This document shows positions 34,801 through 42,437 of a DNA stretch of 64,000 bases, piece by piece. How positions within the stretch are numbered: position 1 is the first letter of the stretch; each line of letters begins with the position of its first letter. The translations under genes were made by a program, and so were the position numbers. Origin of the DNA: Symbiodinium natans (lineage: Eukaryota; Sar; Dinophyceae; Suessiales; Symbiodiniaceae); contig CAJNDS010001001.1 in NCBI GenBank assembly GCA_905221605.1, positions 426,049-490,048 on the forward strand, written 5' to 3'. The notes beneath the pieces were generated by a model. The model was given only the letters and a program-made list of their open reading frames with translations. It ran no database searches and had not been told where the DNA came from.

Positions 34801-36556
34801 AAGAGTGGCTTGGAACCTTGGTTGCTGAGTTCAGAAGCCCCAAAAAAGTGTACACTTCTAGTTCTATAGGGGGGGGGGGGGGGGGGTTATCGTATCCCAG
34901 AAAGTGTAAAGTCTACTCATTCAGCTTAAGGAACGGAATGCTTCAGTTGACAGCGGCCGGGCGCCCGGAACCAGCGTCTCCGTGATCAAGTCCAAGGTGA
35001 CATACTTCCTTGGTAGCCCAGCAACCATAATACAAAAACAAGGGCACCCTTTGGTTGGGTGGTTACCTTACAAGGGAACCCAAAAAAAAAAGAAAAGAAC
35101 AATAAAAAAAAACAAGGTAAAGGGCACCACTGGGCTACCAAGCTTCAAGTCCTTCATGACATGTCGCAGTGCATCCTGCAACACCTGGCAAGGGTTTACG
35201 CAAACAGGGGACTCCTAATATAGTCCCTCCACCCCCCAAAAAAAGTAGGATTCCTTCAAAAAGGTACGAAAACAAGGGGCCTCCAACATAGTCCCCCCCC
35301 AAGTGTAGAATTCCCGAATCCGAAACCCCAATAAAAATAAGCTGGGTACCTCTATTTCGGAAGCCCCCCCCCTCCCCCCAATTGTAGAATTCCCTAATAA
35401 GAACCCCAAGAAGCTACCCCTACGGGGTGGGGCCCCCTAGTGATAAGTAGAGTTATAAGGGCCCTAAATTGGGTTATAAGGACCCTAAGTTAGGTTATAA
35501 GTCCCTTAACTACAGTTAGTATAGTAAGGGGGCCCCACCCTGTATTTTCGGAAGCCCCCCCCACCTTCATCTGCTGGAAGTCGGGGTCAGGATGCGACCG
35601 GCCCAGCCACTGGTGGGAGATGAATGCGGCCCGCCCCATGCTCTCCTCAAACTCCACCTCAGCTGCAACGACTTCTCGGGTAGGCTTTTAGGGTTTATAG
35701 GGTTTATAGGGTTTGTAGGGTTTATGGGGTTTATAGGGTTTGTAGGGTTTATAGGGTTTATAGGGTTTATAGGGTTTATAGGGTTTATAGGGTTTATAGG
35801 GTTTATGGGGTTTATAGGGTTTATAGGGTTTATAGGGTTTATGGGGTTTATAGGGTTTATAGGGTTTATAGGGTTTATAGGGTATATAGGGTTTAGGGCG
35901 TTTAGGGCGTTTAGGGCGTTTAGGGTTTAGGGTTTAGACGTATTTCGGCTGCATCAGCTGGGCCACCACTACCGTGGGAACACAAACGACCGTGGGATAA
36001 CTTGAGAAATTAAGCAAGAACCCCGAAAACCTAAAACCCACGCAGCATTGAAACCTACAACCCTTTATAAACCCTACTTTATAAACATAGAGTAGCTTTG
36101 AGGCATGAAGTAATTGATTTTGCACAATATGTCCATGCATCTCTTTCTTCTAAATATTTGTTGATCCATTTTGTTTCTTCTGTTTTGTTAAACCTTTTGG
36201 ATTCATTTTACTATCTACCTTCAATTATGCACCATCGACTAATGCTGGATTTCGAAATTATTTAGAAATAGCAAACGACGAAATCCAACTAGAAGAACCC
36301 TGCATCCCTTTATAAGCCCTAAAACCCCAAAACCAGAAAACCCTGAAACCCCAGAGCCTTAAACCTAACCCTCAAACCCTATAAACCCTACTAAAACCCT
36401 AAAGCCCTAAACCCCCCAAACCCCCCAAACCCCCAAAACCCCCAAAACCCCTGCAGCGTCCAGGCCACGACTACGCCCTGGGCCAAGAGCTCCTCGTGCG
36501 GGAGCACTGCGGTCATCTGCATGAGGTCTTCAAGAGGAACGGTGTACATGGGAAAC
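27242..36556 (-). CDS. FISHQW-domain/ankyrin-repeat protein gene, at least 21 exons, 5' end not found
   Basis: Hand-joined minus-strand exons, all in frame: 36475-36556, 35565-35675, 35147-35184, 34926-35008, 34648-34816, 34430-34503, 34099-34153, 33503-33587, 32637-32681, 32284-32371, 31757-31821, 31467-31517, 31049-31165, 30614-30759, 30296-30427, 29978-30030, 29685-29743, 29239-29349, 28306-28358, 27930-28013, 27527-27605, 27242-27367, ending in TGA. Visible motifs in order are FISHQW, WYDYFSCPQ, RGWCRVE, GEGSFTV, AYRLLLNLQGVHLRG, then ankyrin units such as GWAPLHYAALNG, ARLLELKADVNEPW, GATPLMTALIGGQ and ALIAAGARLDLRN. From memory, this order matches a highly expanded dinoflagellate family of unknown function. 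The first domain may be TIR-like, and the ankyrin repeats suggest protein binding. Donors are a mix of GT, GC and GA; acceptors are AG except at one or two junctions with a 1-bp ambiguity. The exons are mostly 38-177 bp. The start codon must lie beyond 36.56 kb or was missed. Exact boundaries at 32371/32637, 31165/31467 and 35675/36475 are the least certain. Confidence 0.85.
27368..27522. mobile_element. Family C introner C5, in the last intron of the ankyrin gene
   Basis: The ends are CTAGGTAGCCCAG and CGCTGGGCTGCCAAG. The duplication CAAC lies at 27364-27367 and 27523-27526 (GTTG on the coding strand). Because the duplication begins with GT, the resulting intron is canonical GT-AG. Splicing gives NRTAADVAKEQ in frame. 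Telomere-like repeats (about 27465-27496) lie inside. Confidence 0.85.
27613..27700 (+). repeat. Telomere tract inside an ankyrin-gene intron, touching the acceptor
   Basis: TTTAGGG units run to within three bases of the CTCAG acceptor at 27606-27610. Confidence 0.9.
28155..28290 (-). repeat. Telomere tract inside an ankyrin-gene intron
   Basis: CCCTAAA units with irregular spacers, within intron 28014-28305. Confidence 0.85.
28403..28510 (+). repeat. Telomere tract inside an ankyrin-gene intron
   Basis: TTTAGGG with TTAGGGG variants, within intron 28359-29238. Confidence 0.85.
28655..29015 (+). repeat. Minisatellite of 26-27 bp units inside an ankyrin-gene intron
   Basis: About a dozen imperfect units of TTGGGCACTCCAGGGAGACT plus CTGGGG. 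The array lies in the large GT-AG intron 28359-29238. The long open frame on the plus strand is a by-product of the repeat. Confidence 0.75.
29744..29973. mobile_element. Family C introner C1, with a telomere tract in its centre
   Basis: The termini are CTTGGTAGCCCAGT and, inverted, ACTGGGCTACCAGG. Both sides carry the 4-bp duplication TGTC (29740-29743 and 29974-29977; GACA on the coding strand). The element fills the intron between ankyrin exons 29978-30030 and 29685-29743. Splicing as GA-AG at the duplication restores the frame LLLQGQL. The central part (29791-29932) is about 20 copies of CCCTAAA. Confidence 0.85.
29791..29932 (-). repeat. Telomere tract in the centre of introner C1
   Basis: About 20 CCCTAAA units, one with a deletion, between the two arms of a terminal-inverted-repeat element. 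Confidence 0.95.
30031..30291. mobile_element. Family C introner C2, interrupted by a family D element that itself holds a telomere tract
   Basis: The outer termini are CTTGGTAGCCCAGT and ACTGGGCTACCAAG. The duplication GGTC lies at 30027-30030 and 30292-30295 (GACC on the coding strand). Inside, family D runs from about 30046 to 30190, between ATGGGCTATTA and TAATAGCCCAT, with GTA on both sides. Inside that, 30075-30118 is CCCTAAA repeats. The element fills the intron between exons 30296-30427 and 29978-30030, and GA-AG splicing restores YHPIETCCGHASL. Confidence 0.85.
30460..30590. mobile_element. Family A inverted-repeat element in an ankyrin-gene intron
   Basis: The left end is CTACTTGCAGGTAAGGTTG, and the right end is CTTGTAAGTACCTATGAATCC followed by CAAGTAG. 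The interior has AACCATATTTTTGCCC. The intron 30428-30613 joins FERLL to RLDGGIQP as GA-AG. Confidence 0.6.
30960..31048. mobile_element. Family M dispersed repeat in an ankyrin-gene intron
   Basis: The segment with ATGTCTTATGGCTTTGTAAG, GACTAAGGGAAATAAAAT and TTCAAACTTACCCCTG closely resembles 21793-21872. The exon edge provides a standard GTAAGT donor at 31048. It looks like another short interspersed element recruited as intron. Confidence 0.5.
31184..31275. mobile_element. Family E inverted-repeat element in an ankyrin-gene intron
   Basis: Starts GGGGGGTTTCCGAAATTCGG and continues with the family signature GGGGTAACCTTTCTGGGGGTCC and TTCTGTTTGGGGTAC. It lies in the intron between exons 31467-31517 and 31049-31165. 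Confidence 0.5.
31604..31683. mobile_element. Family B inverted-repeat element in an ankyrin-gene intron
   Basis: The ends are TTGCTTAAGAACCCC and GGGGGGCTCTTTCGCAA, with the family core CCTCGTAAGGGAAATATGGG. It lies in the intron between exons 31757-31821 and 31467-31517. Confidence 0.65.
31838..31935. mobile_element. Family E inverted-repeat element
   Basis: Begins GGGGGCTTCCGAAATTCGGG, with GGTACC, GGGGTCCTTAAGATAAGGGG and a closing CCCCTATTTTCGTAA. It sits in the 462-bp GA-AG intron 31822-32283. Confidence 0.55.
32284..33587 (-). CDS. Linker exons between the N-terminal domain and the ankyrin repeats
   Basis: Exon 33503-33587 encodes SATDLEVVASPLAS and PPGEGSFTVPA, exon 32637-32681 encodes DRDKLAPVFEGALRH, and exon 32284-32371 encodes VRRRLWLHLQAQDF and AYRLLLNLQGVHLRG. 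The junction before the first exon shows GAGC at both exon edges, and the junction between the first two shows GACC at both edges. Both fit GA-AG introns flanked by a 4-bp duplication. The third junction has a one-base ambiguity (shared G), so its donor could be GC or CT. The introns are 512, 821 and 265 bp and contain telomere-like tracts and a family J inverted-repeat element. Confidence 0.75.
32708..32822. mobile_element. Family J element in an ankyrin-gene intron
   Basis: GACCCAAGAGTAGCCTAGGA at the left and GGGCCTACTCTGGGTC at the right enclose AAAAGGGAACAGAAAACC. Copies lie at 48312-48405 and 55765-55880. This one sits in the GA-AG intron 32682-33502. Confidence 0.6.
33593..33755 (+). 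repeat. Telomere tract inside an ankyrin-gene intron, touching the acceptor
   Basis: TTTAGGG units begin six bases from the AAAAG acceptor at 33588-33592. They continue with TTCAGGG and TTTCGGG variants. Confidence 0.9.
34099..36556 (-). CDS. Exons for the N-terminal FISHQW/WYDYFSCPQ/RGWCRVE domain
   Basis: Seven exons encode the conserved N-terminal module. The first (36475-36556) reads PMYTVPLEDLMQM then PHEELLAQG. The second (35565-35675) carries GRAAFISHQWLGRSHPDPD. The third and fourth give VLQDALRHVMKDLK and TLDLITETL. The fifth (34648-34816) carries PLFIWYDYFSCPQLEYTSGQ and SIPSYVAKTSFFLAL. The sixth (34430-34503) carries VVYSESGARLF and ADRGWCR. The seventh (34099-34153) carries VERAIRELSADASWIMIRS. 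The phases of successive exons agree at every junction. Two of the introns between them (35009-35142 and 34154-34425) are family C introners and one (34504-34643) is a family F introner. The alternation of aromatic and Cys motifs is family-typical as I remember it. No enzymatic activity is inferred. Confidence 0.85.
34154..34425. mobile_element. Family C introner C3, composite
   Basis: The ends are CTCGGCAGCCCAGT (with the flank) and CACTGGGCTGCCAAG. The duplication ACTC lies at 34150-34153 and 34426-34429 (GAGT on the coding strand). The interior repeats the motif TAGATCCATCTCACAATAAGGGTA three times, so part of the element is internally duplicated or made of nested copies. Removing it joins RGWCR to VERAIREL in frame. 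Confidence 0.8.
34504..34643. mobile_element. Family F introner
   Basis: The 140-bp element has imperfect ends CTGCACCATTGTTG and CAACAATGATACAG. The duplication GCAC lies at 34500-34503 and 34644-34647 (GTGC on the coding strand). The interior carries two ATGATCATG palindromes. Splicing as GT-AG joins TSFFLAL to CPVVYSES in frame. It is AT-rich compared with its surroundings, and its sequence is unrelated to family C. Confidence 0.75.
35009..35142. mobile_element. Family C introner C4, simple copy
   Basis: A clean 134-bp element with CTTGGTAGCCCAG and CTGGGCTACCAAG ends. The duplication CTTC lies at 35005-35008 and 35143-35146 (GAAG on the coding strand). The interior has the family signature GGTTACCTTACAAGGGAACC followed by an A-rich run and AAAGGGCACC. 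GA-AG splicing joins HVMKDLK to YVTLDL in frame. This is the best reference copy of the family here. Confidence 0.9.
35185..35564. mobile_element. Composite family E/G intron
   Basis: The intron between QQMK and VLQDALRH contains repeated segments of the type CTTCCGAAATAGAGGTACC and GTAGAATTCCC, separated by C-runs (35216-35400). Next comes an inverted pair, GGGTGGGGCCCCCTAG near 35425 and AAGGGGGCCCCACCC near 35527, enclosing repeats of GGGTTATAAG. The trinucleotide CAC sits at both exon edges (GTG on the coding strand), which fits a GT-AG intron. At least two elements are stacked here. Confidence 0.6.
35685..35938 (+). repeat. 9-bp GGGTTTATA minisatellite merging into TTTAGGG repeats
   Basis: About 22 units of GGGTTTATA with GGGTTTGTA and GGGTTTATG variants, then TTTAGGGCG and TTTAGGG at the right. 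It looks like a telomere repeat with a two-base insertion that was then amplified. It lies in the intron before the FISHQW exon, and in one splice model it makes up the whole intron. Confidence 0.8.
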
Positions 36557-36567
36557 CTGCGCTTGGG

Positions 36568-36730
36568 GCTTACTTGGAGGTTCATGTAAGTACTTCTAAG
36601 TAGGGTTTTCGGGTTTAGGGTTTAGGGCTACTTGGAGGTTCATTTGGGTACTTGTAAGTAGGGGCTCTAAGTACACAAAGCAGGGAGTTGCCACCCTGCT
36701 TACCCCGCTTACAACCCTACGTAAGAGTAA
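36568..36730. mobile_element. Family A elements, one truncated and one partial, separated by telomere repeats
   Basis: TACTTGGAGGTTCATGTAAG at 36570 is followed by a short TTTAGGG run (36605-36626) and a second left end, TACTTGGAGGTTCATTTGGG, near 36631. The body AGGGAGTTGCCACCCTGC follows, with only a weak right end. It directly abuts the 5'-most exon found for the ankyrin gene and is probably part of the preceding intron. Confidence 0.5.
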
Positions 36731-37613
36731 AATCAGTGACTCCCCATCCCCGTCCCATGGCTTCGTGCTCAGCTTTCGGGGTTTGGGACGACTTGTGGGT
36801 TTCGTGTCCTACTGATTCTAGGATGGATATTCCAGCGTTTGTAGGATGGTTCTAGTGTCTTAGGATGATTTGGGGCTTATGTTCGTGTGCTAGGATTTGT
36901 AGTCTCGGCGGGCCAGCAAGCCTTGCCAACGTCAACTGCGAACGAGGAGCAGCATCGGGGGATCCTCCGCTTCGACATCTCGAACAGACCTGGACCAGTG
37001 GAAGAAGCCCTCAAATCGAAAGACAACCCCCCCCCCCCCCCCCCCCCCACAAAAAAAAAAAACCAACAATGCCCATAAGCCCATAAGACCTTCAACGTAG
37101 CAAGGTGTAGATGGATGTTTGGGTTTGGGGATGGGCACTTGTGAGGAAAGCGGCCTGAAGTACGGTCCATTCCTGGATCTGGCTCATGCAAAAGGATGTC
37201 GTTGCAATGGAGGCTCAAGCTGGCGAACGTTGATGGATGCTAGAGCCCAGTAAGCCCTAAACCCTAAACCCTAAACCAAGGGTTTAGGGTTTAGGGTGTC
37301 CAGGTAGTATCGATAGGCATTTAGATTGGGAGGAAAGCATGGAGATTACCCATCTCCTGCCAGTATCCTGAGCCATCCCGTGCCAGGCCGGATTCAGAGG
37401 CATGAGCCTCTTAGGGTTTAGGGTTTGGGGTTTAGGGTTAGGGTTTAGGGTTTGTGGTTTAGGGTTTGGGGCGGTCACTAGGGTTTCCCAATACCCCCAA
37501 GCCCTGAGGTTTCGCCACACATGAGACTCGCCTGGCATACTTCGCCAGCGGAGTGGAGCTCTTCTGCCCAAGGCATGGCATCCTGCCTTCTTGCGCCCTG
37601 GCTCACCCCAAAA

Positions 37614-37725
37614 GTCCATGTACCTATGTAGTATATATATATATATACTTGGGCCTTAAAGGGGTTCCCATATAGTAGCTTCAGGGCCCAAGTATCTACT
37701 ATACAGGCTATATAGGTACATGGAC
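37614..37725. mobile_element. Family I inverted-repeat element
   Basis: The ends are GTCCATGTACCTATGTAGTA and CTATATAGGTACATGGAC. The interior halves ACTTGGGCCTTAAAGGGG and TTCAGGGCCCAAGTATC pair again. The apparent microsatellite (TA)n near 37630 lies inside it. Confidence 0.65.
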
Positions 37726-37919
37726 CCTTAGGGTCAGGGTTCAGCCGGGTGAAGGTTGACTACCCTAGGCTGTCCTGAGTCAGCGGCTGCAGGGCAGGAG
37801 CACAGCGACCATGACAATCGGTACCAGGCTATCTGCGGGCCACCCCCAAAAAGTTACTGGCCGGAGAATTAAATTAGGATTTTGTTGTTTGTTTTTGGGA
37901 ATGTTTTTTTGTTTTTTGC

Positions 37920-38250
37920 TTTAGGGTCTAGGGTTTAGGTTTTAGGGTATTAGGTTTAGGTTTTAGGGTTTAGGGTTTAGGGGTTTAGGGGTCTAGGGGT
38001 TTAGGGGTTTAGGGGTTTAGGGGTTTAGGGGTTTAGGGGTTTAGGGGTTTAGGGGTTTAGGGGTTTAGGGGTTTAGGGGTTTAGGGGTTAGGGGACTAGG
38101 GGTTAGGGTTTAGGGTTTAGGGTTTAGGGTCTAGGGTCTAGGGTCTAGGGTTTAGGGTTTAGGGTTTAGGGTTTAGCGTTTAGGGTTCAGGGTTCAGGGT
38201 TCAGGGTTCAGGTTTAAGGTTTAGGGTTTAGGGTTTAGGGTTTAGGAAGG
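37920..38250 (+). repeat. Longest telomere-like array of the window
   Basis: About 330 bp. It holds a block of some 13 units of TTTAGGGG (37978-38088), flanked by TTTAGGG, GTCTAGG and GTTCAGG sub-blocks, each locally homogenised. Confidence 0.95.
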
Positions 38251-38429
38251 ACAAAAAACAAAAAAAAAAAAGTCACAAAAAAAACGGGAAAAACTCCTAA
38301 AACAAATAGACCTCCAAAAGTTACTGAGATTCTTCAAAACATCCTTGTGCAGTGCGAGCCGACAGAGAAGGGTACTCATGAGCAACCCATGTCGGAGCTA
38401 CGTAACTACCTCAACTTCTGTGCAGAGGC

Positions 38430-38535
38430 ACACCCTAGACCCTAGACCCTAGACCCTAGACCCTAGACCCTAAACCCTAAACCCTAATATAAAACCCTAA
38501 ACTCTAAACCCTAAACCCTAAACCCCGAACCCTAC
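38430..38535 (-). repeat. Telomere tract with CCCTAGA block
   Basis: A run of CCCTAGA units then CCCTAAA. The variant matches the GTCTAGG block at 38130 in inverse orientation. Confidence 0.9.
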
Positions 38536-39477
38536 AGTAAACCACAAAAAAGCAAACAGAGCCCAACCGAGGCCCTGGCACAGGGCTCATGCCGCGACCT
38601 CTTTGGGGAATCTCATCGGCTTGCGTTTTGTTGTTGTTTTTGTGGGTTTAGGGTTTAGGGTTACAAGGGTTTAGGGTTTAGGGTATCGGGTTTTGGGATT
38701 TAGAGCGGCTCGCTCTATTTGGGTTTACCTGAAGGTTTTAAGGACCCGCCTACCGAAAGACGGGAAGTCCATTTGAGGGCCCACGAGCCTTAGGGTACAC
38801 AATGGAAAATCTACCAAGTTGTCTGGGGTTTTGGGGTTCAGCGTCAGGTTCAGGATTTAGATGGGTTTAGATGGCGTAGGTTTTTGCCCGGTAGGACCAC
38901 TCCAAGATTGAACCATTTCGAACATTTCACCTGAAAATCTTCGGCGAGGAAACCGCCCAAGCCTTTCCGCAGCCTCCTGTCTCCCACACACCCCTATGTC
39001 AAGATGCAACCTTAGGGCAACTCCCACTCCCCGCACGATGTAGACCCGAAAGCCGCAGACTCCACTCTACCCTACCCACAACAACCCTCCCGCCCCAGGA
39101 CTACAAAACCGTAAGCCCGAAAACCCTACCCTAAGCCCCGAAAACCCCAAGACCTGAGCCCAAAGCCCAACGAAACAACTCTAAAGCCCTTGAGCGCCAA
39201 AAGCCGTCTAAAGCACCCAAGACCCTGACAGCCCTCCAAAACCTTGAACCCTGAAGCGCCAAGCCCCCTAAAGCAAATGGGACCTCAGTATAAACCCTAA
39301 GCCTAAGCCCATACCACCCAAAGAGTTTTCTAAAACACAGCCCCAAAACCCTAGAGACCCTTAACGCTAAGCCCTATAAACCAAACCCCAAACCCTGATG
39401 CCTCAAAACCCTTTAGGAGACTCAAAGCCCAGGGGCAAACCCCGGCAGCCTCCGCCGTGACTCACACAACCCTACAA

Positions 39478-39840
39478 CCCTCTAAACCCTAAACCCTATA
39501 AACCCTAAACCCTTACGCCCCCTAAACCCTAAACCCTAAACCCTAAACCCTAAACCCTAAACCCTAAACCCTAAACCCTTTAAGCCCAGGGGCAAACCCC
39601 GGCAGCCACCGCCATGACTCCCCCGAGACTGCGCATCGCCGGGCTGGGCTTGTGCCGTGGCGTCGGGGCCGCCGAGTACTGCCAAGGGTTGTTTTGCTTA
39701 GGGTTGTTTTGTGTTTAGGGTTTAGGGTTTAGGGTTTAGGGTTTAGGGTTTAGGGTTGCGGGTTGCGGGTTTCGGGTTTAGGGTTCAGGGTTCAGGGTTC
39801 AGGGTTCAGGGATCAGGGTTCAGGGTTCAGGGTTTAGAGT
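39478..39840. repeat. Two opposed telomere tracts
   Basis: 39480-39582 is CCCTAAA. 39713-39835 is TTTAGGG grading into GTTCAGG. About 130 bp of more unique sequence lies between them. Confidence 0.9.
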
Positions 39841-39866
39841 TAAGGGTTATAGGCCAGGGGTTGTTA

Positions 39867-39951
39867 CTACTTGGATCATCTGGGTACCTATTAGTAGGTT
39901 CTTTCCTAGGGTACCTATAACCCTACTTGCCAGTACCCGCGATTCAAGTAG
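39867..39951. mobile_element. Family A inverted-repeat element, short copy
   Basis: The ends are CTACTTGGATCATCTGGGTA and AGTACCCGCGATTCAAGTAG. An 85-bp copy between telomere tracts. Confidence 0.6.
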
Positions 39952-40626
39952 GCGTGAGGGTGTAGGGTTTATGCTACTTACAGAGTTTGGGGAATTCTTT
40001 GAACCCGGTTATTTCCGGTTGTCATGTAGGGTTTGTTGACGATCTCGTCTTTCAGGCGCTGGTGGCTCGAGTAGTTCTGCATGGAGATGCTGTAGGGCAG
40101 GAGGGAAAGTTACTGCATTTTGCAGCTACGCCGTGGCAAGTACTGTGCCATGCTGCAGGGCAGCGCCCTCCTTCATTCCGACAGACCTGAACCCCAAGGC
40201 TCTGAGACCTGCTATGTTAGGGGCTTTTTGGGCCCAAATGCCTTCTTATAAACGGTTTTTGGGCAATTTGGAGCCTAAAGGGAACTCTGCAAGGCGTGCC
40301 ACAGCTCCTTCGTCCGAATCTTCAATGGAGTTTCCGAAACAGCGTGCTTTCCGGAAGCCTTCATTCTTGAAATTGCCCCGTTTCTCACGCAACAAGGGGT
40401 GGAGCAGATTCAAGGGACCTCTTCCCTTGGACACAGTCGGATACTGGATGGCCCTTAAGACCATCTGAAAAATACTGCGAAATATGATCCTGCTAAACCC
40501 GATAAGGGAAAATACAAAAATGTCCCAAGGGCCTACCTAGGATATCTGCTGCCTGGCTAGCGATCTCGTCGGGCATCCCTGCAAGGACGGATGGATCGAT
40601 GGCCTGAGCAATGTGGACGCGTGGGT

Positions 40627-40765
40627 AGGGTTTAGGGTTTATGGGGTTTATGGGGTTATAGGGTTTATAGGGTTTGTAGGGTTTGTAGGGTTTGAGGGTT
40701 CATAGGGTTTTTTGGGTTGTTAGGGTTTAGGGCTTAGGGGTTAAGAGGTTTAGGGTTTAGGGTGA
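40627..40765 (+). repeat. Telomere-like tract with GGGTTTATA and GGGTTTGTA variants
   Basis: The same two-base-insertion variants as at 35685-35938, here less amplified. Confidence 0.85.
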
Positions 40766-41329
40766 GTGGGGGGGGCTTTCCCAACCCAGACTGGACCCAG
40801 CTAGGCTTGCTGGGAGGGAACCGCAGAACTCGAACTCCACCCCATTAAGGACATCTGACCCGAAGTCCCCATGTGCCTCTGGCGGAAGCTCCGAGCTACC
40901 TGGCAAGTTGCTGAGATGTCGGGCTTAACCGATGCATGGCTTCGGGTTGCGGGGCCGAGACCTGTGGAGTCGGCTAGGCACGAGATCAGCCAAGTGGTCC
41001 CAACAGCTCTCAAATGGTTCTGCAATCCTGCTGTTCACAAGCATGAGTTCACATGCCGAGTTTTGGATTCGCCGATTCTGTCTGACTGTCGACGAAGCAG
41101 GCTTCACATGGTTTCAGTAAAACCAAAAACCTGAAATAGAGACTATTTCATTCACACCTGAGGCAAGTACGGATCACCTTTAGGGTGTAAAAAGTAGCTG
41201 GGCTGCGCAAACTGCAGCTCACTTCAACAAGATCCAAGGGCCAACCAGAACGGCTTGCAGAGAGCGCTGCTGACATTTGCTGAAGTGCGCAAGCACGGGC
41301 TGAGGGGCGTGCCGGCAGCTCAAGACTAA

Positions 41330-41437
41330 ACCCCTAAACGCTATACCCTAAACCCTAAACCAGCCCTAAACCCTAAACCCTAAACCCTAAACCCTAAACC
41401 CTAAACCCTAAACTCCAACGCCCTAAACCCTAAACCA
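41330..41437 (-). repeat. Telomere tract at the border of the repeat-free gene region
   Basis: CCCTAAA units. No further tract appears until about 48.4 kb. Confidence 0.9.
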
Positions 41438-41716
41438 CCTAGGCAAGCTCGGGTGCCTGTTGTTGGGCTATCCGCAGCCATTTCGGGTGCAGAATGTAGT
41501 AGAGGATCCGGAAGTCCTGCAGGGCTTGGACAAACAAAAAACAGCCAACAGAAAAAACAGGAACATCAATGCGAATCCAGAACTTACCTTGCCAACTTCG
41601 GATTTTCGGATTCTGTTCGTTCTGCGGCAAACGGAAGTGGCAACTGGGAATGCGAAAATTCAGCGGCTAGGCTTTGGGGCTGACAGGAGCATCCAACAGG
41701 CCAGCCCACATTTGCC

Positions 41717-41848
41717 ACTACTTGAAGGTTCATGTCTGCGTATAAGTAGGGTTATGAGGTATCTTAAATAAGGTTATTACATGTTATAACCATAGTTGCC
41801 CTGCTGATAACCCTACGTACTGATAAGTAGCCATGAACCTGCAAGTGT
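41717..41848. mobile_element. Family A inverted-repeat element
   Basis: The ends are CACTACTTGAAGGTTCATG and CATGAACCTGCAAGTGTC. The core TTATAACCATAGTTGCCC is intact. It sits at the edge of the telomere-repeat-free stretch. Confidence 0.65.
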
Positions 41849-42437
41849 CGGATTTTGTGCCAAGTCCCAAGAACGCAACAGCCCTGAAGCTCTGCATACA
41901 CTCAAACGCCCACTTCATTCCCTCCACGCCCTGCTGCCTGTGCGACTGCCGAAGGTTTCCGAGCCCTTCATTGGCGGCCAACTCCTTCGGAGGATTCAGA
42001 AACTACAAGTTGTGATTTGAGCTTGGAAACCAGGAAAACTGCGAACAAAAGAATCTTCCTGGGCAAATGCAACAGTGATACCGTGTTTTGGACCTATGTG
42101 GGGTAACTAGCGATGGCATGCTGAATTGCCATGCAAGCCCTTTTCGTTCGATGCTGGCGTGGAGCGGCAAATCACAACCGGGAAACAAGTCCGACTCGGG
42201 GCTACCGCAACAAGACACGCCGGTCGTCTTCATCCCAACATGGCAGGGTGTCCAGATTTCAATGCTTGCATGCCATATACGGTCCGGACCGCCCAACGCA
42301 AAGCGTTTTGGGCTAAACTCACCTTCGCAACTGCAAATTCGCACGTCATCCGTCATCCCTCTTTGGCCCTTTTTCCTGCCTGATGCATGCACGCAGCATG
42401 TGGTCCAATGCGCTGCAGAACGTGCCAGAATTGCTGT

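Larger units (their letters stand above)
38536..41329. other. Repeat region with two copies of a unique 45-bp segment
   Basis: AGCCCAGGGGCAAACCCCGG occurs at about 39427 and 39585, followed in both by CAGCC and a similar CCGCC-TGACTC tail. The unique patches 39990-40600 and 40800-41320 show no recognisable coding chain. Confidence 0.5.

Noticed and set aside
35592-35930. Open frame translating as repeated FIG units
   Set aside because: Translation of the GGGTTTATA minisatellite on the strand opposite the ankyrin gene.
37630-37650. (TA)n microsatellite as a promoter-like TATA region
   Set aside because: It lies inside the arms of a family I element. Dinoflagellates are not known to rely on canonical TATA boxes.
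42088-42392. Overlapping open frames on both strands just beyond the helicase stop
   Set aside because: No family motif and no splice join to the helicase. More likely 3' flank, though a short gene cannot be excluded.
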